From: Kineococcus endophyticus | GTDB lineage: Bacteria > Actinomycetota > Actinomycetes > Actinomycetales > Kineococcaceae | Length of the DNA: 64,000 nt | Assembly (NCBI RefSeq): GCF_040796495.1 | Contig: NZ_JBFNQN010000008.1 | Coordinates: forward strand, 222,072-286,071 | Direction of reading: 5' to 3' | Part shown: one piece after another, positions 9,318 through 18,737 of the stretch | Layout of the letters: each line of letters starts with the position of its first letter | Position numbering within the stretch: position 1 is the first letter of the stretch | Notes under the pieces: model-generated | Told to the model about the DNA's origin: nothing | Seen by the model: the letters and a program-made list of their open reading frames with translations, nothing else | Databases searched by the model: none | Program-made: the position numbers and the translations under genes

Positions 9318-10999
9318 AGGTACTGCCCCGTGTTGGCGACCGTGTCGATCGACCGGCCCGCCTCGGTGCCCTTCTTGCCCTGCATGAGGGTGCGGATGAA
9401 GACGATCCGCTCTCCCTTCTTGCCCGAGATGCGCGCCCAGTCGTCCGGGTTCGTCGTGTTCGGCAGGTCCTCGTTCTCCTTGAACTCGTCGATGCACGCG
9501 CTCATGAAGTGCTCGACCCGCAGACCCCGCTGCTGGGAGGTCAGCAGGTCCTTGATGGCCATCTTCTTGGCGCGGTCGACGATGTTCTGGATCATGGCGC
9601 CGGAGTTGAAGTCCTTGAAGTAGAGGACCTCCTTGTCGCCGCCGGCGTAGGTGACCTCCAGGAACTCGTTCTCCGGGGTGTCGGTGTACATGCGCTCCAC
9701 CGTCGCCTGGATCATCGCGTCCACCGTCGCCTGCGCGTCCCCGCCGTTGACGGCCAGGTCGTCGGCGTGCAGCGGCAGGTCCGGCGTCAGGTACTTGGAG
9801 AAGATCTGCCCGGCGCTCTCGGCGTCCGGACGTTCGATCTTGATCTTCACGTCCAGGCGCCCGGGCCGCAGGATCGCGGGGTCGATCATGTCCTCGCGGT
9901 TCGAGGCCCCGATGACGATGACGTTCTCCAGCCGCTCCACCCCGTCCAGCTCCGAGAGCAGCTGCGGCACGATCGTCGTCTCCACGTCCGAGGAGACCCC
10001 CGACCCGCGGGTGCGGAACAACGACTCCATCTCGTCGAAGAAGACGACGACGGGCGTGCCGCCGCTGGCCTTCTCCCGCGCCCGGGCGAAGATCAGCCGG
10101 ATGTGCCGCTCGGTCTCCCCGACGTACTTGTTGAGCAGCTCCGGGCCCTTGATGTTGAGGAAGTAGGCGTTGGCCTGGGTCTGCCCGCGCAGCTCCGCGG
10201 CCTTCTTCGCCAGCGAGTTCGCGACCGCCTTGGCGATGAGCGTCTTCCCGCAGCCGGGCGGGCCGTACAGCAGGATCCCCTTCGGAGGCCGCAACCCGTG
10301 CTCCCGGAACAGGTCCGCGTGCAGGAACGGCAGCTCCACCGCGTCGCGGATGGCCTCGATCTGCGGGCCCAGACCACCGATGTCCTCGTAGTCGATGTCG
10401 GGCACCTCCTCCAGGACCAGCTCCTCGACCTCGGCCTTGGGGATGCGCTCGAAGGCGAACCCCGACCGGGTGTCGATGGTCAGGGAGTCCCCGACCCGCA
10501 GCGGGCCGTCCAGCAGCGGGCCCGCCAACCGCACCACGCGCTCCTCGTCGGCGCGGGCCAGCACGAGCGCCCGCCCGTCCGCCAGGACCTCCTTGACCGA
10601 CGCCAGCTCACCCGTGCGCTCGTACTCGAACGCGGCGACGACGTTCATCGCCTCGTTGACCATGACGTCCTGACCGGGCTGCAGCGAGTCCAGGTCGACG
10701 GCGGGGCTGACCGCCACGCGCATCCGCCGGCCGGCCGACATGATGTCCGCCGTCCCGTCCTCGCCGCCGACCTGCAGGAAGGTGGCGAACTGGGCCGGCG
10801 GCTGACCGAGCCGGTCGACCTCGGACTTCAGCGCGACGATCTGGTCGCGGGCCTCGCGCAACGTGGAGGCCAGCCGGTCGTTCTGGGCGCTGACCTGGGC
10901 GAGTCGGGTGCGGGCCGCCCCGAGCTGTTCCTCGAGGGCAGCGAGGTGGCGGGCGTCCCGCTCACCGCCACCGCCGAAGCGGCGTGTGGGCTCCGTCAT
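9314..10999 (-). CDS. arc: Proteasome-activating AAA+ ATPase Arc/Mpa
   Basis: A 561-residue hexameric unfoldase that recognises pupylated proteins and feeds them to the 20S core. An N-terminal coiled coil (about residues 15-50) binds Pup. Two OB folds follow, then the AAA module with Walker A GPPGCGKT and Walker [10 protein letters not shown]. The protein ends in GQYL, the C-terminal motif that docks on the proteasome alpha ring. The ATG is chosen for the coiled-coil boundary and the upstream GGGAGA. It is separated from dop by the exporter operon and two plus-strand genes. Confidence 0.97.
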   Translation of the reverse strand: MTEPTRRFGGGGERDARHLAALEEQLGAARTRLAQVSAQNDRLASTLREARDQIVALKSEVDRLGQPPAQFATFLQVGGEDGTADIMSAGRRMRVAVSPAVDLDSLQPGQDVMVNEAMNVVAAFEYERTGELASVKEVLADGRALVLARADEERVVRLAGPLLDGPLRVGDSLTIDTRSGFAFERIPKAEVEELVLEEVPDIDYEDIGGLGPQIEAIRDAVELPFLHADLFREHGLRPPKGILLYGPPGCGKTLIAKAVANSLAKKAAELRGQTQANAYFLNIKGPELLNKYVGETERHIRLIFARAREKASGGTPVVVFFDEMESLFRTRGSGVSSDVETTIVPQLLSELDGVERLENVIVIGASNREDMIDPAILRPGRLDVKIKIERPDAESAGQIFSKYLTPDLPLHADDLAVNGGDAQATVDAMIQATVERMYTDTPENEFLEVTYAGGDKEVLYFKDFNSGAMIQNIVDRAKKMAIKDLLTSQQRGLRVEHFMSACIDEFKENEDLPNTTNPDDWARISGKKGERIVFIRTLMQGKKGTEAGRSIDTVANTGQYL

Positions 11000-11030
11000 G
11001 GCGCATCTCCCGTCCTGGGTGGTGCATTCG

Positions 11031-11036
11031 ACCCTA
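11031..11036 (-). promoter_or_regulatory. Candidate -10 box for arc
   Basis: Minus-strand TAGGGT lies 31 bases before the arc ATG, leaving room for a short leader that carries a GGGAGA ribosome-binding site. arc thus looks like a leadered gene, unlike dop, prcB and pafA. Confidence 0.4.
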
Positions 11037-11205
11037 ACCCGCACCCTGCGGATCGCGCGGCGGTATCGGGTCGGCGCGTCACGCCCGGTGGCCCCGTGCA
11101 GCAGAACGTGACCTCCCCGCAACGTGCCGGACACGTCCCCCGCTCGCAGGGCCCGTCGGGGACACTGGTCGCGCACCACCCGCCGCGTCGACCTGGAGGA
11201 CAACC

Positions 11206-12501
11206 GTGACCGCGACCGAGCAGGAGCTGACGGGGGACCTGGCGGACTGGGCCGCCCGCGCCGCCGCCCTCGACGCCGCCGACCCCCTCGCCGGCCACCG
11301 CGACGAGTTCCTCCTCGACGCCGCCCCCGCCGTCTCCGCCTACCTCGACGGCAACTCCCTCGGCCGCCCCCTCAAGGCCACCGCCGACGCCGTCGACCGC
11401 TTCGTCCACCACGAGTGGGGCGGCCGGCTCATCCAGGGCTGGAGCGGCGACACCCACGTCCCCGACGGCGGCTGGATGGACTGGCCGCTCGACCTCGGCG
11501 ACCGCGTCGGCCACGCCGCCCTCGGTGCCGCCGCCGGGCAGACCGTCGTCGCCGACTCCACCACCGTCCTCTTCTACAAGCTCGTCCGCGCCGCCGCGGA
11601 CCACGGCCTGCGCGAGGGCCGCGACGAGGTCGTCTGCGACACCGACAACTTCCCCACCGACCGCTTCGTCCTCGAAGGCGTCGCCGCCGAACGCGGCCTC
11701 ACCCTGCGCTGGATCGAGACCGACCCCGCCGCCGGCGTCACCCTCGAGCAGGTCCGCGCCGCCGTCGGGCCCCGCACGGCGCTCGCGACCTTCAGCCACG
11801 TCGCCTACCGTTCCGGCCACCTCGCCGACGCCCAGGCCATCACCCGCGCCGTCCACGACGCCGGCGCCCTCGTCCTGTGGGACCTGTCCCACTCCGCCGG
11901 CTCCGTCCCCCTCGAGCTGGACGCCTGGGGCGTCGACCTCGCCGTCGGCTGCACGTACAAGTACCTCAACGGCGGCCCCGGCGCCCCCGCGTTCGCCTAC
12001 CTCGCCGCGCGCCACCACGGCGTGCTGCACCAGCCCGTGCAGGGCTGGATGGGCCACGCCGACCCCTTCGACATGGGCCAGGGCTACCAGCCCGGACCCG
12101 GCGTCCGGCAGCTCGTCTCCGGGACCCCGCCCATCCTGGGGATGGTCCCCGTGCGCGTCGGCGTCGAGCAGCTCGAACGGGCCGGCATCCACGCCGTCCG
12201 CGAGAAGTCCCTGCTGCTCACCGGGTTCGCCGTCGAGCTCGCCGACGCCCTCCTCGCCCCGCACGGCGTCGAGGTCGTCACCCCCCGCGACCCGGCCAGC
12301 CGCGGCGGGCACGTCACCGTCCGCTCCGGCAGCAGCGGCGCCGACTTCCGCGACGTCACGCAGCGGCTGTGGGCCGACGGCGTCGTCCCCGACTTCCGCA
12401 CCCCCGACGGGATCCGCCTCGGCCTGGCCCCCCTGTCCACCAGCTTCGGCGAGGTCCTCGACGGGGTCGTCGCCCTCGAACGCCTGGTCCGGTCGGCGTG
12501 A
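11206..12501 (+). CDS. kynU: Kynureninase
   Basis: A 431-residue PLP enzyme that splits kynurenine to anthranilate and alanine. The fold-type I signature is clear: the cofactor lysine is Lys252 in [15 protein letters not shown], with conserved [11 protein letters not shown] near the start and the phosphate/substrate-contacting segments around residues 118-126 and 195-203. GTG start with GGAGG seven bases upstream. It is the first gene of an operon: the stop overlaps the tryptophan 2,3-dioxygenase start (GTGA), and the formamidase follows. Confidence 0.95.
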   Translation: MTATEQELTGDLADWAARAAALDAADPLAGHRDEFLLDAAPAVSAYLDGNSLGRPLKATADAVDRFVHHEWGGRLIQGWSGDTHVPDGGWMDWPLDLGDRVGHAALGAAAGQTVVADSTTVLFYKLVRAAADHGLREGRDEVVCDTDNFPTDRFVLEGVAAERGLTLRWIETDPAAGVTLEQVRAAVGPRTALATFSHVAYRSGHLADAQAITRAVHDAGALVLWDLSHSAGSVPLELDAWGVDLAVGCTYKYLNGGPGAPAFAYLAARHHGVLHQPVQGWMGHADPFDMGQGYQPGPGVRQLVSGTPPILGMVPVRVGVEQLERAGIHAVREKSLLLTGFAVELADALLAPHGVEVVTPRDPASRGGHVTVRSGSSGADFRDVTQRLWADGVVPDFRTPDGIRLGLAPLSTSFGEVLDGVVALERLVRSA

Positions 12502-13346
12502 GCGAGAACACCCGGGCCGTGGAGTCCGGCGTCGTCACCGACTTCACCCGGGACATGTCCTACGGCGAGTACCTCCACCTCGACGAACTCCTCGCCGCCC
12601 AGCACCCCCTGTCCGTCCCCGAGCACCACGACGAACTGCTCTTCATCGTCCAGCACCAGACGTCGGAGCTGTGGCTCAAGCTCGTGCTGCACGAACTGCG
12701 CTCCGCCGTCCGCGCCATCGGCGCCGACGACCTCAAGACCGCGCTCAAGAACATCGCCCGCGTCAAGCACATCCAGCGCACCCTCACCGAGCAGTGGTCC
12801 GTCCTGGCCACCCTCACCCCCACCGAGTACGCCCAGTTCCGCGGCTTCCTCGCGAACTCCTCGGGATTCCAGTCCCACCAGTACCGCGCCGTGGAGTTCG
12901 TGCTGGGCAACAAGAACGCCGCCATGCTCGACGTCTTCGCCCACGACGCACCGCGCCACGCCGAGCTCGCCGAACTGCTGCACGCCCCCAGCCTGTACGA
13001 CGAGTTCCTGCGGTTCCTCGCCCGTCGCGGGCACCCCGTCCCGACCGCCCTGCTCGAGCGCGACGTCACCCGCGCCCACGTCATGGCCCCCGACCTCGTC
13101 CCCGTCTTCCGGCGAATCTACGAGGACGCGCAGACGCACTGGACCGAGTACGAGGCCTGCGAGGAACTCGTCGACCTCGAGGAGAACTTCCAGCTCTGGC
13201 GGTTCCGCCACCTCAAGACCGTCGAACGCACCATCGGCTTCAAGCGCGGCACCGGCGGGTCCTCCGGCGTCGACTTCCTCGCCCGCGCCCTCGACCTCAC
13301 GTTCTTCCCCGAGCTGTACGCCGTCCGCACCGAGATCGGGTCCTGA
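12498..13346 (+). CDS. kynA: Tryptophan 2,3-dioxygenase
   Basis: A 282-residue haem enzyme that oxidises L-tryptophan to N-formylkynurenine. The catalytic-pocket histidine is His53 in [13 protein letters not shown]; the axial haem ligand is His238 in [13 protein letters not shown]; Arg130 follows SGFQSHQYR as in the substrate-carboxylate site, and the C-terminal GTGGSSG loop is intact. The GTG start overlaps the kynU stop by four bases. Length and motifs match functional enzymes. Confidence 0.96.
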   Translation: MSENTRAVESGVVTDFTRDMSYGEYLHLDELLAAQHPLSVPEHHDELLFIVQHQTSELWLKLVLHELRSAVRAIGADDLKTALKNIARVKHIQRTLTEQWSVLATLTPTEYAQFRGFLANSSGFQSHQYRAVEFVLGNKNAAMLDVFAHDAPRHAELAELLHAPSLYDEFLRFLARRGHPVPTALLERDVTRAHVMAPDLVPVFRRIYEDAQTHWTEYEACEELVDLEENFQLWRFRHLKTVERTIGFKRGTGGSSGVDFLARALDLTFFPELYAVRTEIGS

Positions 13347-14467
13347 TGACCCCCCTCCCGGGCCCTCTCCCCGGTCTCGTCGCGGTCGCCGCGCCCGGCG
13401 TCCTCGCCGGGTCCCGCACCGCTCGCGAGGTCTTCGACGCCGCCCTGCGGGCCCGCGGCCTGCACGGCTCCCTCGTCCTCACCACCGACGCCGACGAGTT
13501 CCGCGCCGCCCTGACCACCGCCGCCGGCACCGGGGAGTTCCTCCTCGTCACCGGCGACGACACCCCCGCCGACAGCCTCCTCGGCGACCTCGACACCACG
13601 GTGGTCCGCGTCGACGTCGACGCCCGCGACCTCGACCCCTCCCCCCGCGTCCGCCGGCACGTCCGGTGGCGCGGCACCGCCGGGCTGCGGTTCGCCGTCG
13701 AGGACTGGTACTTCGAGCGCACCTCCCCCGCCCAGCGCGTCCCCTACGGACCCGACCCCGACCAGTACGCCCACCTGCGCCTGCCCGACCCGGCCGTCCA
13801 CGGCCCCGGACCGCACCCCGTCGCCGTCCTCGTCCACGGCGGCTACTGGCGCTCGCGCTGGGAGAACGACACCCTGCACGCCGCCGCCACCGACCTCACC
13901 GCCCGCGGGTTCGCCACCTGGAACCTCGAGTACCGCCGCCCCGACCGGCACGGCTGGGACGCCACCACCGCCGACGTCGCGGCCGGGTACGCGGCGCTGG
14001 CTCAGGTCGAGGCTCCGCTCGACCTGAACCGCGTGGTGACGCTGGGGCACTCCGCCGGCGGCCAGCTCGTCGGCCGGCTGACGGCCGACCTGCCGGTGGG
14101 CGCCAAACCCGCGCTGACGGTGTCGCTCGCGGGGTGCCTGGACCTGCACTCGATCCACGCGCGGGCCCTGTCCGAGCACGCGGTGGCGGGCGCGCTCGGC
14201 GGGACGCCGGAGGAGCTGCCGGACCTCTACGCGGCGTCGTCCCCGCTCACCCGGCTGCCGCTCGGAGCGCCCGTGGCGGTCGTGTGCTGCCGTGGGGACG
14301 ACCCGGACCTGCTGGACGCCTCGCGACGGTTCGCCGACGCCGCGCGGGCCGCTGGTGACGAGGTGCACGACGTGGAGGACGAGGGCGACCACTTCTCCGT
14401 CGTCGACCCGGGCAGTGCCGTGTGGGCGCAGGTCGTGCAGCTGCTGGTGGACGAGGTGCGGGGCTGA
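13346..14467 (+). CDS. Kynurenine formamidase-like alpha/beta hydrolase with an extra N-terminal domain
   Basis: This 373-residue protein ends in an alpha/beta-hydrolase (about residues 130-373) with the oxyanion motif HGGYW, nucleophile LGHSAGGQ and a C-terminal DHFSVVD carrying the catalytic histidine. The pattern fits arylformamidases of the KynB/HGGXW type. Position after kynU and kynA (one-base overlap) supports N-formylkynurenine hydrolysis. The first 115 or so residues are not part of the hydrolase. Their order of strands and the RVDVDARD...RRHVRW stretch are reminiscent of type II dehydroquinase, but without its catalytic residues; this is an inference. Confidence 0.85.
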   Translation: MTPLPGPLPGLVAVAAPGVLAGSRTAREVFDAALRARGLHGSLVLTTDADEFRAALTTAAGTGEFLLVTGDDTPADSLLGDLDTTVVRVDVDARDLDPSPRVRRHVRWRGTAGLRFAVEDWYFERTSPAQRVPYGPDPDQYAHLRLPDPAVHGPGPHPVAVLVHGGYWRSRWENDTLHAAATDLTARGFATWNLEYRRPDRHGWDATTADVAAGYAALAQVEAPLDLNRVVTLGHSAGGQLVGRLTADLPVGAKPALTVSLAGCLDLHSIHARALSEHAVAGALGGTPEELPDLYAASSPLTRLPLGAPVAVVCCRGDDPDLLDASRRFADAARAAGDEVHDVEDEGDHFSVVDPGSAVWAQVVQLLVDEVRG

Positions 14468-14543
14468 GAGGTCCCCCGTACCCTCGTCCCGCACGGTCGA
14501 GGTCACGGTCGGGCACCGGGCGGCGGAGGGCGGGAACAGGTCG

Positions 14544-15584
14544 ATGTCGTCGGTCTCGAGGATCGACGGGTTCCAGCGTCGGCACCCCGTCGTCGGCTAC
14601 CCCCTGGCGGTCGTCTACAAGTTCTTCGAGGACCAGGGCGCCTACCTCGCCGTCATCATCACGTACTACGGGCTGCTGAGCCTCGTGCCGCTGCTCCTGC
14701 TGCTGTCGACGATCCTCGGGTTCGTCCTGGCGGGGAACCCGGGCGCGCAGGACGCCATCGTCAACTCCGCGGTCTCGCAGATCCCGGTCATCGGCAAGGA
14801 GATCGGTGACCCCGGGGCCGTCGGCGGAGGTGGCGTCGGGTTGGCCATCGGCATCGTCGGCGCCCTCTACGGGTCCCTCGGGGTGGGGCTGGCGGTGCAG
14901 AACGCCGTGAACACCGCGTGGGGCATCCCGCGCAACGAACGCCCCAACCCGTTCAAGGCGCGGTTGCGGAGCTTGCTGCTCATGGTGACGGCGGGGTTGT
15001 TCGTCGTCGGGACGACGGTGCTCAACGCGGTCCTGTCGGACCTGTTCACCGGGACCCTGGCCTCCATGGCGAGTCGGCTCGGCTACACAGTCCTCGCCGG
15101 GGTGGGTTTCACCTTCGCCTTCTGGCTCGCCGCGGCGCACCGCCCTCCGTTCCGCACCATCCTGCCGGGGGCCGTCCTCATGGCTGTCCTGTGGCAACTG
15201 CTGCAGATCTTCGGTCTCGGTCTGGTCACCCTGGTCGGGGAACGCAGCAGTGTGTCCAACCAGGTCTTCACCGCGGTCCTCGGCCTCATCGCGTTCTTGT
15301 TCGTCACCTCCGTCTGCGTCGTCCTGTGCGTCGAGATCGACGTCGTGCGCAGTCGTCGCCTGTACCCGCGGGCGCTGCTCACCCCCTTCACCGACGCCGT
15401 CGAACTCACCGCGGGCGACCAGCGCGCCTACACCCGCATCGCCAAGGCGCAGCGGCACAAGGGGTTCGAGAAGGTCCACGTCGAGTTCGGGGAGTCACCC
15501 CTCGAGCAGCGGCGTGCGGCCGAGGCGGCCGGCGAGGAACGAGCAGACGGTGATCTGGAGCGGGTGGTAGAGGATGACCGGTAG
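14544..15584 (+). CDS. YihY/BrkB family membrane protein
   Basis: A 346-residue protein with six predicted transmembrane helices and the family landmarks FEDQGAYLAVIITYYGLLSLVPLLLL near the start and a WGIPRNERP loop in the middle. The family was once called ribonuclease BN in error; its real role is unknown, possibly transport. ATG chosen as the first start before the conserved region, with a GGAGGGCGGGAACAGG stretch upstream. The final 90 bases overlap the 3' end of the oppositely oriented SBF transporter gene. Confidence 0.88.
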   Translation: MSSVSRIDGFQRRHPVVGYPLAVVYKFFEDQGAYLAVIITYYGLLSLVPLLLLLSTILGFVLAGNPGAQDAIVNSAVSQIPVIGKEIGDPGAVGGGGVGLAIGIVGALYGSLGVGLAVQNAVNTAWGIPRNERPNPFKARLRSLLLMVTAGLFVVGTTVLNAVLSDLFTGTLASMASRLGYTVLAGVGFTFAFWLAAAHRPPFRTILPGAVLMAVLWQLLQIFGLGLVTLVGERSSVSNQVFTAVLGLIAFLFVTSVCVVLCVEIDVVRSRRLYPRALLTPFTDAVELTAGDQRAYTRIAKAQRHKGFEKVHVEFGESPLEQRRAAEAAGEERADGDLERVVEDDR

Positions 15585-16481
15585 GGCCACCAGACCCACG
15601 ACGTGAGGGTCGAACAGCACCGTCGCCATCGGCAGCCCCGTCGCCAGCGACTTGTTCGACCCGCAGAACGCGATGGTGACCCGGTCCGCGCGGTTCGCCC
15701 GCCACAGCCGCGGAACCCACCACGCCACGGCGAGGACGGCGGCCAGGAACGCGGCCGCGCACAGCACGACGACGACGACCTCGGCGACCGTGACCTCCTG
15801 CCAGACCCCCTGCCGGACCCCGCGGCTGAACGCGGCGTAGACCACGGCGACGATGACGCCGCGGTCCAGCAGGGTCAGCCTGCGCTTGTGGGCGCGCACC
15901 CAGTCCCCGATCCAGCGGCCCGCGACGAGGCCGACGAGGAACGGCACGAGGAGCTGCAGCAGGATCCGGCCCACCGCGCCCGCGTCCGGGCCGGCGCCGC
16001 TGGACCCGAGGAGCACCGCGGCCAGCAGCGGGGTGAGCCCGATCCCGGCGAGGTTGGAGACGGTGGCGCTGACGACGGCCCCCGGCACGTTCCCGTGGGC
16101 CATGGCGGTGAACACGACGCACGACTGGACCGTCGAGGGCAGCGCCGAGAGGAACAGCAGCCCCGCCACCAGACCGTCGTCGAGCAACCCGCCGACCACG
16201 AACGCCATGAGCAGCCCCAGCAGCGGGAACAGCAGGAACGTCGTCGCGCCGACGGCGCCCTGCAACCGCCAGTTCCGCAGGCCGGCGACGGCTTCGGCCG
16301 GGGCCATGCGGGCGCCGTAGACGAAGAAGAGGATGCCGACACCGACCGTCGTGCCCCAGGAGAACCCGGTGGCGACGACGCCACCGGCCGGCAGCAGGGC
16401 GGCGACGAGGACGGCCGTCAGGATGGCGACCACGAAGGGTTCGACGCGGCGCAGGACGGGGACCTCGGACCAGCGGCGCAC
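15495..16481 (-). CDS. SBF-like (SLC10A7/YfeH-type) transporter
   Basis: A 328-residue membrane protein with about ten helices. The segment AFCGSNKSLATGLPMATVLFD is the hallmark of the bile-acid:sodium-symporter-like branch that includes E. coli YfeH and vertebrate SLC10A7. Its substrate is not established. The GTG start lies 11 bases after the M20 peptidase stop with AGGG upstream, so the two are probably co-transcribed. It converges on and overlaps the YihY gene by 90 bases. Confidence 0.9.
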   Translation of the reverse strand: MRRWSEVPVLRRVEPFVVAILTAVLVAALLPAGGVVATGFSWGTTVGVGILFFVYGARMAPAEAVAGLRNWRLQGAVGATTFLLFPLLGLLMAFVVGGLLDDGLVAGLLFLSALPSTVQSCVVFTAMAHGNVPGAVVSATVSNLAGIGLTPLLAAVLLGSSGAGPDAGAVGRILLQLLVPFLVGLVAGRWIGDWVRAHKRRLTLLDRGVIVAVVYAAFSRGVRQGVWQEVTVAEVVVVVLCAAAFLAAVLAVAWWVPRLWRANRADRVTIAFCGSNKSLATGLPMATVLFDPHVVGLVALPVILYHPLQITVCSFLAGRLGRTPLLEG

Positions 16482-16491
16482 GCGCGGAACC

Positions 16492-17841
16492 CTACTGCCG
16501 GGGGCCGGAGCCGTTGCCCAGGGCCGTGAACAGGGAGAGCACCGTGCGCAGCCCGTCGCGGGCGACCTCGACGGGCAGGGGCTCGTCGGCTGCGTGCTGA
16601 CCGCAGCCCGGGTAGGAGTGCGGGACCCACAGCGTCGGCAGGCCGAGGACGTCGGTGAAGACGCCGTTGGGCAGCGTGCCGCCGAGGCTCGGCAGGACGA
16701 CGAGCCGGCCGTCGGTGGCCGGCTCCAGGACCGAGCGCGCCCACCGCACCCACGGGTCGGACAGCGGCGTGCGGCTGGCCGGTTCGCCGTGGGCGCGGAC
16801 GGTGACCTCGGCGAACCCGTGCGCGTCGAGGTGCTCGCGCAGGACCTCCTCGAGTCGGCCGACGTCCGTGCCGGCGACGTGGCGGAACTGCAGGACGGCC
16901 CGCGCCCGGCCGGGGATCGCACCGACGGGGTGGTCGACGTCGCCGGCGCCGAGGGCGAGGACCTCGAGGGTGTTCCCGGCGTGCAGGCGTTCGGCGGGTG
17001 TGCGGTCCGGATCGCCCCAGCCCGGGGAGTTCTCGGGCTCGGGGACCGCTCGCAGCGCGGCGCGGACCTCGTCGTCGACCGGCGGGGCCTGCAGCGCCGG
17101 GACCTGCAGGCGGCCGTCCCCGTCGACCAAGGAGGCCACGGCCGCGGCGAGCGTCGTCGCCGGGTTGCGCAGGACGCCGCCCCAGTTGCCGGAGTGCCGG
17201 GCGTCCGGGCGCAGGTCGACGTCGAGCTGGACCTGCGCGGCCGCGCGGGTGCCGAGGAACAGGGTGGGACGGTCGGCGGCCACCCGCGGGCCGTCCGAGG
17301 CGACGAGGACGTCGGCCCGCAGGTCGTCGCGGTGGGCGGCTGCGAACTCCGCGAGGCCGGGCGACCCGACCTCTTCCGCCGATTCCACGAGGACGGTGAC
17401 GTTGAACCCCAGCCGGCCGCGGTGGGCCAGCAGCAGCCGCAGCGCCGCCAGGTTCAGCAGGTGCTGCCCCTTGTTGTCGGCACTGCCCCGGCCGTACCAG
17501 CGGTCCCCCTCCCGCGTGAGCGTCCACGGGTCGAGGTCGGCGCGCCAGGGGATCGAGACGTCCACGACGTCGGCGTGGCCGTACAGCAGGACCGTCGCCA
17601 GGTCCGGGTCCTCCCGACGCGTGGCGAGGAGGAACGGCGCCGCCGTCTCGTGCACCGCGACCTGGAACCCGCTGTCCCGCAGCGTCGGTCCGAGCTGGTC
17701 GGTCAGGTAGGCGAGGACGTGCGGCCGGCCGGACGGGTCGCTGCTGACCGTGCGGTGGGCCACCGCACGGGCCAGGTCGGCCTCGAACTCCCCACCGGTG
17801 ACGTAGGTGTCGGCGGCCAGGCGCAGGTCCTCGGGGAGCAC
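16492..17841 (-). CDS. M20 family metallopeptidase (dipeptidase/deacylase)
   Basis: A 449-residue enzyme of the M20 clan. Metal ligands are visible in YGHADVVD, in GRGSADNKGQ, in the Glu-Glu pair of VLVESAEEVGSPG, and in the C-terminal histidine of WVPHSYPGCGQHAADE; a dimerisation domain lies between. Family members hydrolyse dipeptides or N-acyl amino acids. GTG start, divergent from the sulfurtransferase gene with a 53-base shared promoter region. Exact substrate unknown. Confidence 0.9.
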   Translation of the reverse strand: MLPEDLRLAADTYVTGGEFEADLARAVAHRTVSSDPSGRPHVLAYLTDQLGPTLRDSGFQVAVHETAAPFLLATRREDPDLATVLLYGHADVVDVSIPWRADLDPWTLTREGDRWYGRGSADNKGQHLLNLAALRLLLAHRGRLGFNVTVLVESAEEVGSPGLAEFAAAHRDDLRADVLVASDGPRVAADRPTLFLGTRAAAQVQLDVDLRPDARHSGNWGGVLRNPATTLAAAVASLVDGDGRLQVPALQAPPVDDEVRAALRAVPEPENSPGWGDPDRTPAERLHAGNTLEVLALGAGDVDHPVGAIPGRARAVLQFRHVAGTDVGRLEEVLREHLDAHGFAEVTVRAHGEPASRTPLSDPWVRWARSVLEPATDGRLVVLPSLGGTLPNGVFTDVLGLPTLWVPHSYPGCGQHAADEPLPVEVARDGLRTVLSLFTALGNGSGPRQ

Positions 17842-17894
17842 GCGCGCAGGCTACGGGCCTCGTCGCGGAGGCAGGCGTGCGGCACAGTGGCGCC

Positions 17895-18737
17895 ATGACC
17901 GGTCCGCTGATCGACGTCCACGCGCTGCAGCACGAGCTCGCCGGCGAGGACCCGCCCGTCCTGCTCGACGTGCGCTGGGCGCTCGGCGGTCCCGACGGCG
18001 CGTCGGAGTACGCCGCCGGCCACCTGCCGGGGGCGGTCTACGTCGACCTCGACACGCAGCTGTCGCGTCCTCGCCGCGCCGGCGAGGGACGGCATCCGCT
18101 GCCCGATCCCGTCGCGCTGCAGGAGGTGCTGCGGGACGCCGGGGTCCGTACCGGTTCCCGGGTGGTCGTGTACGACGCCGCCGCGTCGACGAGCGCGGCC
18201 CGGGGCTGGTGGGTCCTGCGCTGGGCGGGGCTGCAGGACGTGCGGGTGCTCGACGGCGGGCTGGCGGCGTGGACGGCCGCCGGGTTCGAGGTGGCCACCG
18301 CGGTGCCGCTGCCCGAGCCCGGCGACGTCGAGGTCGTCCCCGGCGCGCTGGCGGTGCTCGACGCGGGGCAGGTCGGCGACCTCGCCCGGACCGGCCTGGT
18401 GCTCGACGCCCGGGCGGCCGAGCGCTACCGCGGTGACGTCGAACCCGTGGACCCCGTGGCCGGGCACGTCCCCGGTGCGGTGAACTCCCCCACGACGGCG
18501 AACGTCTCGACGGACGGCACCTTCCTGTCCCCGGCCGACCTGCGTTCCCGGTTCGCGGCCGCGGGCGTCGGTTCCGGAGCTCCCGTCGGCGTGTACTGCG
18601 GGTCCGGGGTGACGGCGGCGCACACGCTCCTCGCGCTGGAGGCCGCCGGGTTCTCCGGAACCCTCTACCCGGGGTCGTGGTCGGAGTGGGTCGCCGACCC
18701 CGCCCGGCCGGTCGCGACGGGCGCCGACCCGGGGTGA
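17895..18737 (+). CDS. Sulfurtransferase of the 3-mercaptopyruvate type (SseA-like)
   Basis: A 280-residue protein with two rhodanese domains. The second has the active-site loop CGSGVT with Cys235; the CG(S/A)GV(T) loop points to 3-mercaptopyruvate rather than thiosulfate as sulfur donor. The N-terminal domain lacks the cysteine (Asp in its place), as usual. Its stop overlaps the GTG of the next gene (GTGA), so the two are translationally coupled. Confidence 0.9.
   Translation: MTGPLIDVHALQHELAGEDPPVLLDVRWALGGPDGASEYAAGHLPGAVYVDLDTQLSRPRRAGEGRHPLPDPVALQEVLRDAGVRTGSRVVVYDAAASTSAARGWWVLRWAGLQDVRVLDGGLAAWTAAGFEVATAVPLPEPGDVEVVPGALAVLDAGQVGDLARTGLVLDARAAERYRGDVEPVDPVAGHVPGAVNSPTTANVSTDGTFLSPADLRSRFAAAGVGSGAPVGVYCGSGVTAAHTLLALEAAGFSGTLYPGSWSEWVADPARPVATGADPG

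Noticed and set aside
9242..11209. A 655-codon plus-strand open frame opposite arc
   Set aside because: Antisense shadow of a certain gene, with no start signal and an unnatural composition (repeated Gly/Asp/Val/Leu).
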